Source: Yamadazyma tenuis
Lineage: Eukaryota > Ascomycota > Pichiomycetes > Serinales > Debaryomycetaceae
Reading direction: 5' to 3'
NCBI RefSeq assembly: GCF_029203305.1
Contig: NC_089462.1
Coordinates: forward strand, 1,860,001 to 1,924,000
Length of the DNA: 64,000 nucleotides
The position numbers were made by a program, and so were the translations under genes. Under the pieces are notes generated by a model. That model saw only the letters and a program-made list of their open reading frames with translations, was not told the origin of the DNA and made no database searches. Positions 28,219 to 38,402 of the stretch are shown here, piece after piece; positions within the stretch are counted from its first letter, which is position 1; every line of letters starts with the position of its first letter.

Positions 28219-29898
28219 ATGGGTAACGATATAGATTCTACAACACGTGTGGAGATGAAATCCACATCTGTAAATACTCGAGAGTATTCATTGTGGAATA
28301 TATGGATCATATCTGTGTTCCTTAAGCTTTTGCTATCAATTGGATACCATTCCACCGATTTTGAGGTCCACAGAAACTGGCTTGCAATAACATATAACTT
28401 ACCCATCAACAAATGGTACATAGAAAAAACCAGTCAATGGACGTTGGACTATCCTCCATGTTTTGCATACTTCGAATGGGTGTTGTCTCATTTAGTACCT
28501 CAATTCGTTAAAGATGATGGGTGTTTGAAATTGGTGGAAAAGGGCCAATATGGTTTGCCAACGATCTTTTATCAGAGATTGACAGTCATATTAAGTGAGT
28601 TTGTTTTGTTTTACGCTTTGAAATGGTACATAAGGTCATCCAAGAGCCAGGCCGAAGCTAGAAGAGCATATGTCGTGGGGTCTAGTTTGATACTTTCTCC
28701 AGGCTTGTTATTGATCGATCATATCCATTTCCAATATAATGGTATGATGTACGGATTATTGGTATTGGTGATCAACAACGCCAGATTAAAGAATCACTTG
28801 CAGTGTGGGTTCTGGTTTGCGTTGCTTCTTTGCTTCAAGCACATTTATCTTTACTTAGCACCTGCCGTGTTTGTATTTTTATTGAGAGATTACTGTTTGA
28901 ACTTGAAATTCAACAAGCGTAAAAGTGTGTTTTGGAACACGTTGCACTTGATCAACTGGATGAACTCGATCAAGTTGGGCTTGATTGTGGTGGGGACTTT
29001 TGGGGTCTGTTTTGCTCCTTTCATTTACTATCAACAAATTCCTCAGTTGTTGGAAAGGTTGTTTCCCTTTAGTAGAGGATTGACCCACGCTTACTGGGCA
29101 CCCAATTTCTGGGCCATCTATTCCTTCACGGACAGACTCTTGATTTTGGTTTACAAAAACATTCCCCTTAGTCGGATACCGCTTTTGAGTTTTTTCAAGT
29201 TCAACGAGGCCTTGTTATCTGATCCTAAGTTTGCAAATACTTCCACCAGAGGAATCGTGGGAGACATTGAGTTTTTAATTTTGCCCACCATCACCCCCAA
29301 ATTGACATTTCTCCTCACACTATTCTATCAGATTATGGCACTCATTCCTCTTTTTATTCAGCCAACTTTTTACAGATTTGTGGGATCTTTGGGCTTATGT
29401 GGGTTTGCATCCTTTTTGTTCGGCTGGCACGTCCACGAAAAGGCTATCTTGTTAGTAATTTTCCCCATATCTTTCTTGATCGTTAATGACACCCGCTTAT
29501 TGACCCCTTTTAACTTGCTTGTAAGTTGTGGATATGTTTCGTTGTTTCCTTTGATATATACCAGTTCGGAGTGGCTCATCAAGGTGTTGTACACGTTTTT
29601 GTGGTATGTGATATACACGTATAACTTCAGAAATGTTACTAAGATCCCAAAGCACAATAAGGGACACGATCTTATCTTGGATCGATTTATCAATTTGTAC
29701 ATATTGGGATTATTGGTGGTTGTGGGGGTCACCAGTTGTATCGACCTATTTGAAACCAAGTTCGAGGTGTTGAAGAGATTGGAGTTCCTCAAGTTGATTA
29801 TCATAAGTGTATACTGTGGGTTTGGGGTCATTGGCAGTTGGAACGGTTTTTCTTGGGCATTCTTTGTCAACGATTCAATCTTCACAGAAAAGTCTTGA
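28219..29898 (+). CDS. ALG8: ER alpha-1,3-glucosyltransferase Alg8
   Basis: A 559-residue polytopic ER enzyme that adds the second glucose to the dolichol-linked Glc1Man9GlcNAc2 precursor of N-glycosylation. The GT57 signature is near the N-terminus: YHSTDFEVHRNWLAIT, LPINKWY, SQWTLDYPPCFAYFEW; STDFEVHRNWLAIT distinguishes Alg8 from Alg6. Further conserved blocks are DHIHFQYNGMMYG, FPFSRGLTHAYWAPNFWA and FLFGWHVHEKA. The length matches yeast Alg8 (577). Not one of its codons is CTG, although it is leucine-rich, which is good evidence of CTG avoidance in this genome. Confidence 0.96.
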   Translation: MGNDIDSTTRVEMKSTSVNTREYSLWNIWIISVFLKLLLSIGYHSTDFEVHRNWLAITYNLPINKWYIEKTSQWTLDYPPCFAYFEWVLSHLVPQFVKDDGCLKLVEKGQYGLPTIFYQRLTVILSEFVLFYALKWYIRSSKSQAEARRAYVVGSSLILSPGLLLIDHIHFQYNGMMYGLLVLVINNARLKNHLQCGFWFALLLCFKHIYLYLAPAVFVFLLRDYCLNLKFNKRKSVFWNTLHLINWMNSIKLGLIVVGTFGVCFAPFIYYQQIPQLLERLFPFSRGLTHAYWAPNFWAIYSFTDRLLILVYKNIPLSRIPLLSFFKFNEALLSDPKFANTSTRGIVGDIEFLILPTITPKLTFLLTLFYQIMALIPLFIQPTFYRFVGSLGLCGFASFLFGWHVHEKAILLVIFPISFLIVNDTRLLTPFNLLVSCGYVSLFPLIYTSSEWLIKVLYTFLWYVIYTYNFRNVTKIPKHNKGHDLILDRFINLYILGLLVVVGVTSCIDLFETKFEVLKRLEFLKLIIISVYCGFGVIGSWNGFSWAFFVNDSIFTEKS

Positions 29899-30248
29899 GG
29901 ATTTAACATGGTCGGTTTCAACAATAGAGTCTAACGATAGAATGGTTAACGCAGTTGACAATCCTGATAGGTTTCAAGATTCAAGAGTCTAAAGATAGAA
30001 TGGTTAATGTACATGATGTCTAGGTCAGTTTCAATAGTGCCGTTATGGCTGCTTTGTACTGTTGTGATTTGCTATAGGTCCCATCACCAGATGTCTCCGA
30101 TTCTGTGTTAACAATAGGCCGCGCAGGAACCCTTGTAATTGCAGCAACTAAATTCGCATTAACTCCGAGAGTCAGCTCATACTGAAAAATCCCCTTTGTA
30201 CAGTGTTCCTGAAAAATTATTCCTCACTTATATTCCAGAAGTATTCAA
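29899..30248. other. Intergenic region between ALG8 and the decarboxylase gene
   Basis: The 350-bp region contains a two-copy degenerate repeat just after ALG8 and the promoter of the downstream gene. No ORF is supported. Confidence 0.6.
29914..30008. repeat. Two-copy 38-40-bp direct repeat after ALG8
   Basis: GGTTTCAACAATAGAGTCTA with the following CGATAGAATGGTTAACG recurs about 56 bp later as GGTTTCAAGATTCAAGAGTC with TAAAGATAGAATGGTTAATG. Confidence 0.75.
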
Positions 30249-31991
30249 ATGTCAGAAGAAACCATCAGTTTAGGAACATACTTGTTCGAGAGATTACACC
30301 AAGAGCCAATTGGCTTAAGGTCTATTTTCGGAGTCCCCGGAGACTTCAATTTGACGCTCTTAGATAAGATTGATGATGTGAAGGGTTTGAGCTGGAAAGG
30401 AAATGCCAATGAATTGAATGCTGCGTATTCCGCAGATGGATATAGCAGAGTTAAGGGAGGCATTGAGCAGAACTCGGAGAAAGGAGGAAGTGGTTTTGCT
30501 GCTTTAGTCACCACCTTTGGTGTGGGAGAGTTGTCTGCCTTAAATGGGATTGCTGGTGCTTATGCTGAGCACGTTGGATTATTACACATTGTGGGAATTC
30601 CTTCTATTGCTGCTCAATCCAAACAGCTTTTATTGCACCACACATTAGGAAACGGAGACTTTACTGTGTTCAGGAAGATGTCTTCCTTCATCTCCCAGAC
30701 TACGGGATTTTTATCGGATCCTGCCACTGCCGCTGGCGAAATCGACAGATGTATCAGAGAAGCTTATATCAACCAAAGACCTAGCTACTTGGCGTTTCCC
30801 TCCAACATGGTAGAAGTTGAGGTACCTCGGAGCTTGTTGGACACTCCGATTGACGTGAGTATTCCAAAGAACGAGGAAAGTGAAGAAGATGAGGTGATTG
30901 AAAGAACATTGGAATTGATCAAATCGGCCAAAAATCCCATTATCTTAATTGACGCTTGTTGTGCCAGACACAACTCGACCTTAGAAGCCAGTAAATTGAT
31001 TGAGTTGACCAATTTCCGGTTTGCTTTAACTCCAATGGCCAAAGGTTCGAAGTACATCGATGAAGCTCATCCCAATTTCACCGGTATCTACGTTGGTTCG
31101 TTGTCATATCCAAAGGTCAAAGAAGCAGTTGAGTCTTCTGACTTGGTGTTATCCTTAGGTGCTATGCTCAGTGACTTCAATACCGGTTCGTTTTCGTATT
31201 CTTACCTGACCAAAAACGTTGTGGAGTTTCACTCAAATTACATCAAAATCAGAAGTGCTCAGTATCCCAACGTTAGAATGAAACAAACGTTGCAGAGGTT
31301 GTTGAAATCGTCCGAATTGAAGGAAGCGGTCAAGGGATTCAAGCCAACTGCCGTTGTCAAAGACCCATTTGAAGTACCCGAACCTGGACAGAAGTCCATC
31401 TCTCAACAATGGTTGTGGTACCATTTGGGAGAATTTTTGCAAAAGGGAGATGTTATCATCACTGAAACTGGTACTTCTTCCTTTGGTATTGTCCAAACTC
31501 CCTACCCTCCAGACGCTTTGGGGATTTCTCAGGTATTATGGGGCTCAATTGGTTATTCGGTGGGAGCCTTGTTTGGAGCTGTTACCGCAGCTGAAGAGTT
31601 TTCGTCAAGAAGAACTATCTTGTTTGTAGGTGATGGTTCTTTGCAGCTCACAGTCCAAGAGATCTCGTCTATGATTAGAAACAAGAACAAACCATATATT
31701 TTTGTCTTGAACAATGATGGATACACTATTGAAAGGTTGATTCATGGTGAGAATGCTGGCTACAACGATATTCAACCTTGGAAGCATCAAGAGTTGTTGA
31801 ATACTTTCGGGGCCACTGACTTTGAATCTATTAAGGTATCCACTCTTGATGAGATATCCAAGTTGTTCAAGGATAAGGATTTTGCAAAAGCTGATAAAAT
31901 CCGGTTGATTGAAATTATGCTTCCCAAGATGGATGCTCCACAAAGTTTGATCAAACAGGCAGAGTTATCTGCCAAAACCAATAGTGAGTAG
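30249..31991 (+). CDS. Thiamine-diphosphate-dependent 2-oxo acid decarboxylase, pyruvate decarboxylase type
   Basis: A 580-residue cytosolic enzyme of the PDC family. Catalytic residues are present: Asp32 in FGVPGDFN, Glu55 in GNANELNAAY, His130-His131 in LLLHHTLGNG, and the Glu in DGYTIERLIHG. The ThDP-binding motif runs from GDGSLQLTVQEIS to LNNDGYT. The call is pyruvate decarboxylase, which makes acetaldehyde for fermentation. Compared with S. cerevisiae Pdc1 (563 residues) there is an extra loop of roughly a dozen residues after SRVKG (about residues 71-83), and the sequence departs from the usual PDC1/PDC11 form in several places. It may therefore be a secondary paralogue with altered substrate or regulation. 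A Zn2Cys6 regulator gene lies just downstream in the opposite direction. Confidence 0.85.
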   Translation: MSEETISLGTYLFERLHQEPIGLRSIFGVPGDFNLTLLDKIDDVKGLSWKGNANELNAAYSADGYSRVKGGIEQNSEKGGSGFAALVTTFGVGELSALNGIAGAYAEHVGLLHIVGIPSIAAQSKQLLLHHTLGNGDFTVFRKMSSFISQTTGFLSDPATAAGEIDRCIREAYINQRPSYLAFPSNMVEVEVPRSLLDTPIDVSIPKNEESEEDEVIERTLELIKSAKNPIILIDACCARHNSTLEASKLIELTNFRFALTPMAKGSKYIDEAHPNFTGIYVGSLSYPKVKEAVESSDLVLSLGAMLSDFNTGSFSYSYLTKNVVEFHSNYIKIRSAQYPNVRMKQTLQRLLKSSELKEAVKGFKPTAVVKDPFEVPEPGQKSISQQWLWYHLGEFLQKGDVIITETGTSSFGIVQTPYPPDALGISQVLWGSIGYSVGALFGAVTAAEEFSSRRTILFVGDGSLQLTVQEISSMIRNKNKPYIFVLNNDGYTIERLIHGENAGYNDIQPWKHQELLNTFGATDFESIKVSTLDEISKLFKDKDFAKADKIRLIEIMLPKMDAPQSLIKQAELSAKTNSE

Positions 31992-32140
31992 ATGTTTCTT
32001 CAAATACACGTTTCATTTTATTAATGCTTCAAACAGCGAGTATATAATGTTCAATACAGGTTTCATTTATTACGGTTTTTTCAACTAACAATTTCGTAAT
32101 ATATACACTATTCTACAAGTATTCTACAATATGTGCAAGG

Positions 32141-34180
32141 TCAACTTTCGGTTTTGTCGCCGAAAATGTAATCAGGGAATAACGATTCCCAGTCTTGGTT
32201 GAACAAATCCGAAGTCATCAAGACTGGTGGCCCACCAAAAAAGTCCAAATTTTCGGTGTTTGTGGAGTTGGACGAGTTTAGACTCAACGTCACGTTGTTG
32301 GAAACAAACTGGTATGCATCTTGATCGGGATGTGCAAAGTGGTTATCTTCCAATTTGGTTTTCAGATCATCAAAAGGTGTGAGGGAAGCTTGTCTGTTGA
32401 CTGGAAAGTCTTCGTTCAAAGATAAGTCGTTCAAGTTGAAGTCGATATCGCCATAGTTGGACAATTTGGAGGTGATTGAAACAAACGATTTTTTGGAGAG
32501 ATTCCAGGTTCTTGACGTCTCTTTCAACACAATTAAGAAAAACCTGAGCTTCGTATTCTTGTGATCTATGACGTTTCCGGAGCTGTTACTCAACAAAATG
32601 ATGGACAACGATAAAATGGAACAATATACAATTAATATCGAGGCTTTCCTCAACCCATGAACCGACTTGAACTTGCTTATTGATATAAATAAATCCTCAA
32701 TAGCATCCAGGCATATTTGTCTTGGAATGAGCTTGAAGTTCAAGTTCTTGAAAACGTCATCGTCAAGCCCAATAAACGGTCTGTTCAAACAAAAAATCAA
32801 AATATAGTAGTAATATCTGATACTACTCAAGGTCGGATTATCCCCGTTCAAAAGAAGTAAATCTTTTGTAAGTTGCATATCTGGGGGCAACGCCGTCTTC
32901 CAGTTCAATATCTTTACGTTATACTCATCAAGCTTCAGCAACACCTTATTGAGATTCGATGACTGGGACGAATCTTTATAGAAATTGATGTCCTCATTGA
33001 AGTTCTTGTTGAAAACATCATTCAACATATTCTCACTAATATTGATCAAGTTAATGATTTTTTTAAGCGGATCTGAAATGTTAGAAATCTTGAGTGGTTT
33101 TGCCTTTTCGACTTCGTCCAAGTACCTATATTCGTCGATGTCATCCAACTCGGGCAAATCGTCGGTTTCAGGAATCGTCGTATCACTCAACTTCAACAAC
33201 GAAGGTCTTCCTAAAATCAAACTAATAAAGTGGTCGGCCAAGTATACTCCCCAGTATATTCTGGACTTGATATCGTTGTCGATTTTCTTACTGTAAACTG
33301 ACATTTTTTGTTTCAAAAACCAGGAATTTGGGTGCAACTGGAATCCCAAGTCAAATCCCATTCTGATCGCATTCCCGCTCAACATCCACCCATTGGAATT
33401 AGACCCGTTGAAAATGTCATAGAAGGCCAACAACAAGTAACTTTGTAGGGAAGGGATCGAAGGATGGTTTAACCGGCTTAAAAGCAAATTCCGGGCTTCA
33501 TTGTAATAGTTAATAGAGTTCGAATATATCTTATCGTCATCGGACATCCTCGCTCCTAAAGCACAAATACTAAGAATAAGTACTTTTGAACAATAGATAT
33601 TGTAAAACTGGGGCTTGAAGAACTCTTGCAAGAAGGCCTCTCGAAAGATAAACATATTCAAGTCAGGATACTGCCACACAAAGAATAATTTGATGCAGTG
33701 CAAAATATCGGGCATCTTGTTGAATTTATTGATTTCCTTAAAGTCTTCAGGAGAGTTATTAGAGTGCTTCCCGATCAATTCGTCATCGTAAATGGACGTA
33801 GGTCCGTACACCCCTACGTCGTTGTCCTCGTCGTAGCTCGAGCTGGCACTGTGGGAGTGTTTGTGTTTGTGGTCACTGGTGTCGCTATTATCCGACACAA
33901 TGCCACTCGTCATATCGTTAATACTGATGGACTTGAGGTAGTTGGCCTTCTCTTCTGGAGTTTTGATGTCATCCAACACCTTCAAAACCTCGATCAACTT
34001 TAGGTGTTTTTTTTCCAAGTTTTCGACATACTTGACGGTATACCGCTTTTTTCTCATGTCATCCACCACTTTAACGCAATCAAACTTACCCTTGACGCAA
34101 TTTGAACATGGATACTCATAGTTACATTTGATCTTCTTCTTTCGGCACCGCTGGCACGACATGAGTCTTGACTTGCTCAT
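32141..34180 (-). CDS. Zn(2)Cys(6) fungal transcription factor
   Basis: A 679-residue regulator. The zinc cluster is at residues 9-35: CQRCRKKKIKCNYEYPCSNC followed by VKGKFDC, the usual C-x2-C-x6-C-x5-C-x2-C-x6-C spacing. A linker and a short coiled coil (VKYVENLEKKHLKLIEVLKVL) follow, then an acidic Ser/His-rich stretch. The fungal-specific middle homology region lies at about residues 160-450 (YLLLAFYDIFNGSN, RMGFDLGFQLHPNSW, RIYWGVYLADHFISLILGRPS). Such proteins bind CGG-type sites as dimers. I cannot name an orthologue or the target genes. Its 3' end faces the decarboxylase gene, and only 106 bp separate its start from the AVT-type gene stop upstream, so the promoter is compact. Confidence 0.85.
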   Translation of the reverse strand: MSKSRLMSCQRCRKKKIKCNYEYPCSNCVKGKFDCVKVVDDMRKKRYTVKYVENLEKKHLKLIEVLKVLDDIKTPEEKANYLKSISINDMTSGIVSDNSDTSDHKHKHSHSASSSYDEDNDVGVYGPTSIYDDELIGKHSNNSPEDFKEINKFNKMPDILHCIKLFFVWQYPDLNMFIFREAFLQEFFKPQFYNIYCSKVLILSICALGARMSDDDKIYSNSINYYNEARNLLLSRLNHPSIPSLQSYLLLAFYDIFNGSNSNGWMLSGNAIRMGFDLGFQLHPNSWFLKQKMSVYSKKIDNDIKSRIYWGVYLADHFISLILGRPSLLKLSDTTIPETDDLPELDDIDEYRYLDEVEKAKPLKISNISDPLKKIINLINISENMLNDVFNKNFNEDINFYKDSSQSSNLNKVLLKLDEYNVKILNWKTALPPDMQLTKDLLLLNGDNPTLSSIRYYYYILIFCLNRPFIGLDDDVFKNLNFKLIPRQICLDAIEDLFISISKFKSVHGLRKASILIVYCSILSLSIILLSNSSGNVIDHKNTKLRFFLIVLKETSRTWNLSKKSFVSITSKLSNYGDIDFNLNDLSLNEDFPVNRQASLTPFDDLKTKLEDNHFAHPDQDAYQFVSNNVTLSLNSSNSTNTENLDFFGGPPVLMTSDLFNQDWESLFPDYIFGDKTES

Positions 34181-34286
34181 GATGAAGTGTTTGCCCTCAG
34201 AAACCGTAATTCACTTACTGAGTAGTTAGATAAGAACGCGATCGTTGATGAGCATTTTAAAGTGCGCACCCACCGATGTATATTGA

Positions 34287-35936
34287 CTAGTTTAAGAATA
34301 AGATTTGGTATGTAGAATAAATAACCACTACCACCCCGATGATGGCCAACGTGTAGTCTAAAGACTTGTATATCTTGTCTCTGGTGGAGCTTCCCAATGT
34401 TTTCAAGTGGATCAATGGTGGGTAGATATAAACCAATGGAATACAGGCAAAACACCCGTTGAAACTGACAAACTTGTCGATGTTATCAAAGTTGCAGTAA
34501 GCCACGATACATATCACCAATAGAAAGGCAACCCGGTAGATGTTCTTTAGCCACTTGATTCTGCTGTTGAACTTTCCCGAGTTATAGAGCTTCCCGTTCT
34601 TGAAGAACATCGACGAGTTGAAAATTACGTTCTCTAAGATCTTAATAGCAGGAAACAACTGTAATGGGGCCGTCAAAAACACTGCCACTGAGTACAAGAT
34701 CAAGATGGCTTTGATGGAGATGTTGGTGTATGGCAAGTTCAATAAGATGATGGTTTCAACTTTATCCCCAAAGGTCAAGTAACCCAAGACCCCCACAGTG
34801 GTGAATAAAAGGGTGATGGCGATCATGGAAGTAGCCAACACCCGAGGAAATTGCTTGGGGTTTGACATGGACGCCTCGATGGGTAAGATAAGTCCAATAC
34901 CTTCAAATGATGTCACAGCCACCCCTATCAACATCGACCAACTGTTAGAATTGAACTGAATGATGTTGGGCCCCAACCCATCTTCTACCAAGTCTGAGAT
35001 GGAATAGTAGAAAATGATCACCAATCCAATCAAAATACACACCGAGCTGACCAACGAGATGAATGATAACTTGCCGATTTTCCGAATGAGCACCAAGGGG
35101 ATAAGCAATATAAATTGCAGTACTACTAGATTGAATTGGCTCAAGTGGAAGAGACTCGCCATGTTTGAGGTGGTGAATAAGATATACGTAGACACAAATC
35201 CGATCTGGCTGATCAATATTGATATCAATATCAACACTTTCATGGGACTCCCATATGTCTGGAATCCAAGTTCTCCAAAAGAGCCCAATTTGAAGTAGTT
35301 TTTCAGGACAATCAAAAGCATATAACAGATAAATGTCAATACCCCAAAAATATTCAAGGTGATGATAGAGAATATCAACCCCCCGTTGGAAAACGCCTTG
35401 GGAAGGAATAGTATACCCGAACCCACCAATGCTTTGAACACCAAAAAGTATGTCTTCACATTTGACTTCGGCATCCGCTGGTTCATTTGGTGTACAAGAA
35501 TAGGCTCTTCCGGCAACAACAAGCTTTCTTCATCAGCGGTGGTGTCCTGGTTGTAGCTGTCATACTCGTCATCACTCAAGTCCTCCCCGGCGAAGTTCGA
35601 GTAGATATTCAAGAATTCAATCAAGTTATTTGTTAAGAACTTGGGTGGCAGGCGATTGTTTTTGATGGACTGGTTGATGATGTATTGTCTTCGGAATCCC
35701 CCGGGGATATTGATATCAGAGGCGGTGGAGTTTCTTCTGCTTTCGTCCAAGAACGTTGAAAACGACGACGAACGTCTTAGCTTCTGAGTGTTGACAGATG
35801 TGTCTATTAAATTTCTGGTTATGTCACCACCTTGTGAGTTGATGGAAGGTAGGAGTTTGGCCACCGTGGGGTCCAAACCCTTGATTTGGCTTAGCTCCTG
35901 GTAGCTTGATGGCGGCGAGATATCGCTATGGGACAT
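34287..35936 (-). CDS. Vacuolar amino acid transporter, AVT3/AVT4 type
   Basis: A 549-residue protein of the amino acid/auxin permease family. A hydrophilic N-terminal region of about 155 residues, rich in Ser and acidic residues, precedes about 11 membrane helices. The first helix region, YFLVFKALVGSGILFLPKAF, is the AVT3/AVT4 signature. Later blocks include FEGIGLILPIEASM and TAPLQLFPAIKILE, also typical. In S. cerevisiae Avt3 and Avt4 export neutral and basic amino acids from the vacuole. I cannot separate the two paralogues here. The start is the first ATG, at 35934-35936. Confidence 0.88.
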   Translation of the reverse strand: MSHSDISPPSSYQELSQIKGLDPTVAKLLPSINSQGGDITRNLIDTSVNTQKLRRSSSFSTFLDESRRNSTASDINIPGGFRRQYIINQSIKNNRLPPKFLTNNLIEFLNIYSNFAGEDLSDDEYDSYNQDTTADEESLLLPEEPILVHQMNQRMPKSNVKTYFLVFKALVGSGILFLPKAFSNGGLIFSIITLNIFGVLTFICYMLLIVLKNYFKLGSFGELGFQTYGSPMKVLILISILISQIGFVSTYILFTTSNMASLFHLSQFNLVVLQFILLIPLVLIRKIGKLSFISLVSSVCILIGLVIIFYYSISDLVEDGLGPNIIQFNSNSWSMLIGVAVTSFEGIGLILPIEASMSNPKQFPRVLATSMIAITLLFTTVGVLGYLTFGDKVETIILLNLPYTNISIKAILILYSVAVFLTAPLQLFPAIKILENVIFNSSMFFKNGKLYNSGKFNSRIKWLKNIYRVAFLLVICIVAYCNFDNIDKFVSFNGCFACIPLVYIYPPLIHLKTLGSSTRDKIYKSLDYTLAIIGVVVVIYSTYQILFLN

Positions 35937-37036
35937 GCTTGACGAAGAAAGTGGAGTGAGAAAAGGTTATTATGGAGCCACACAGTTCTGATGCCATCCA
36001 CTCGCGCGCGCGGAAAGATGATAGAGCGATGGCGATGACGAGTGTGGAGAGAATCTTCGGCAAATGTGGGAAGGGAGGGTGCGGTACAGTATGAACAAGA
36101 GTATGGATGGTATCAACGAAGTGGAGTACTTCACGAGTATGTGAAGTGCTTGGAGTATTTTGGAACGGCAGGAAATACTTTTAGCTGAATGTCTCCCAAA
36201 ATGAAGTAATGTCTGAAGCAAAATCCCCAAATGAGGAAAATGTCGTGCTATGGAGCTTGACCCCGTGCACTCGGGTAGACAACATTTCCTCTGCTATTCT
36301 TTCTCGCCAATCCGCTGTGAAGCAATAGACAATGTCTAAGAGGAGGCCATATTCGTGAGTAAGTACCAACAGTGGGCTGTTCTCTGTTTTCACCACAAAA
36401 CGGCGTAGGTTGAGCTGGAATACAATTTAGCGACTTTAAATTTGGCAGCGAGGTGGTGGATATTTACAAAGATGCGACTGCGAATTTAAATGTGGTACAG
36501 CTTTAGGAGAGGCACATGCGGAATTGCTGGGTGCACAAGTCCCAGGGTTGAACCGGGTGAGCTAGATCAGCGACTTCATACTGCGGCTATACTGCTTGCC
36601 CGTATCTTTGGCTCATTCCGAAAATGCCCTTCGAAACTTCAAAAAAACCAAGCAGAAATAGGCAGAAATTGAGAGAATCTAATATTAATTGGTTATTGCG
36701 GTTTTAGGGGCTCTTAGGCTTCAGTAGTATGGTTAATGTACTTCTAGCTATGTGAAGCGGCCGCTGGGCTGACAGATTGGCACCCATAGTTAAGGAAGAG
36801 GGTTTTACTCGTGTGCACGCCCAAGAATGACTTCCACCAATCTGCCAGCAAATAGGAAACTAAGTCTGATTCTACTGGGGAAATCGATCAGCCATAGTGT
36901 TTGCATTATCCCTTTCGGGGTACCAGTTACCAAAGTATGATGTTCAAGGGGAAATTGGAAAAGTATAAAAAGCAGACCAAAATCTCCATGTAATGTCCAG
37001 AGAACTTTCAGTCTCAAATTCAGTCCAAATCAAACA
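35937..37036. other. Gene-free spacer, AVT promoter and first SDR repeat-unit upstream region
   Basis: The 1.1-kb spacer starts with CGCGCGCGCGG (36003-36013) in the AVT promoter. From about 36500 it is homologous to the region upstream of the second SDR copy (from about 37870). Shared blocks include GAGAGAATCTAATATTAATT and GGCACCCATAGTTAAGGAAG. TATAAAA at 36964-36970 precedes the first SDR copy. Confidence 0.7.
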
Positions 37037-37794
37037 ATGTCCACTACTTATTTAATCGTCGGTGCCTCTAGGGGAATTGGCTTCACTTATGTCAAACATT
37101 TGGCTTTAAACAAGTCTAATTTGATTATTGCGACTGCGAGAAACGAAAATGCGGCTGCAAAATTACAAGCACTCGGTCCAAATGTCAAGACTATTTTGAT
37201 AGATATGCAAGACCCTTATTCCAAGTTTGAAACTTCTTTCAAGCAGCTCGAGACATTGGCTCCATCCGGGGTAGATGTTTTTATTCATAATGCCTGCATT
37301 TCGGGCCTAACTTTCTCCTTACTCCTCAGGAATATGATGTCGATGCTTATGACGAAGTCCTTTCGGTTAACATTGGAGGTGCTGCAAAAGGCTACAAGGC
37401 AGCTTATCCTTTCATTTTCAAAGGAAAGGGAATCAAGAAGATTGTGTTCGGTTCCAGCTTACTTGGCCAGGTGGGCTACCCAATTAAAGGTCAAGCTTAT
37501 GCAGCTTCCAAAGCAGGCCTTAACCATTTGGGACACCAAATCGCTTCTACCAACGCCAAATCTGGAGACGAGTTGGTCAAAAACTCAGCTACAATTTTGT
37601 TGCGTCCCGGTGTTGTTAACACCGATATGACTTCAGCCCTGCTTGATTTCAAAGCAAAAGTCCCTCCTTCCTTGTTTATTAGTCAAGACGAGTCTGTCAC
37701 TGGTACTTTGTCTCTTGTCGAGAAGCTCACTAATGCTGATAGCGGGAAACTTTTCAATTACAAAGGAGCAGGATTTAAATTCTCTGCCATTTAG
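37037..37794 (+). pseudogene. Frameshifted short-chain dehydrogenase (SDR copy 1)
   Basis: Copy 1 of a three-gene tandem array. It starts MSTTYLIVGASRGIGFTYVK, with the Gly-rich NAD(P) motif. After DVFIHNACISG the frame is lost: copy 2 has CGGGGCC where this copy has CGGGCC (about 37302-37307), a single-base loss. The rest continues in another frame and still encodes an intact-looking C-terminal half, including QAYAASKAGLNHLGHQ with the catalytic Tyr-x3-Lys. The NAG motif also reads NAC. The first 260 bp are nearly identical to copy 3, whereas the remainder is closer to copy 2, so it is a mosaic. It is a pseudogene unless the missing G is a sequencing error. Confidence 0.85.
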
Positions 37795-38402
37795 TATATT
37801 TAGTAATACGTCACTTGGTTTTACCATAGTAATACATTTGTTCAGAAAAGTGTACTTAACTAACAGAGGTAGAATCGGCATTTGCCGGGTTGCTGGATAG
37901 ACAAGTTTCCAGGTTGAACCCGGTGAGATAGAGCAGTAATTGCATTTTTACAAACTGCAGCTATCCCGCTTCTTCGTATTTCCGCTACGTTCCTGAAATG
38001 CATCCCAAAAACCAAGCACAAATGGGCAGAAATTGAGAGAATCTAATATTAATTGGTTATTATGGTTTCAACACCTCTTAAACACCGGCCGCCTTGTTAA
38101 TGTACTGCGAGCTTTGTGAGACGGCCGCGAAGCTGACAAATTGGCACCCATAGTTAAGGAAGAGGTTTTTGATGATGTGCACGCGGAAGTGTGGCTTCCA
38201 CCAATCTGCTAACACATTTGAAACTAGGTGCCATTGTATTAGGGATCAGCCATTGTGGTAAGATTACCTCTTTTGGCGGGTGGCAAATACCAAAGATGTT
38301 GCAAAGAGCAAGCTGAAAAAGTATAAGAGGCAGGTAAAAAGCTCGAATGTAATCTCCAGAGAACTCTCAACTCAAATTCAATCCAAAAATCCCAATCTAA
38401 CA
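37795..38402. other. Spacer between SDR copies 1 and 2
   Basis: The spacer is homologous to the upstream regions of copies 1 and 3 and so is part of the duplicated unit. It has TATAAGA at 38322, about 80 bp before the ATG. No other ORF is supported. Confidence 0.7.

Noticed and set aside
36510..36580. tRNA-like T arm (CCCGG-TTCAACC-CTGGG on the minus strand), also near 37900 in degenerate form
   Set aside because: A 5-bp stem with a 7-nt loop and a perfect B-box-like GGTTCAACCC are present, but no matching acceptor stem, anticodon arm or good A box could be found, and the second copy does not pair. It is part of the SDR repeat unit.
38280..38402. N-terminal extension of SDR copy 2 (frame open upstream of 38403)
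   Set aside because: The extension begins with GTG, and the other copies start at the equivalent of 38403.
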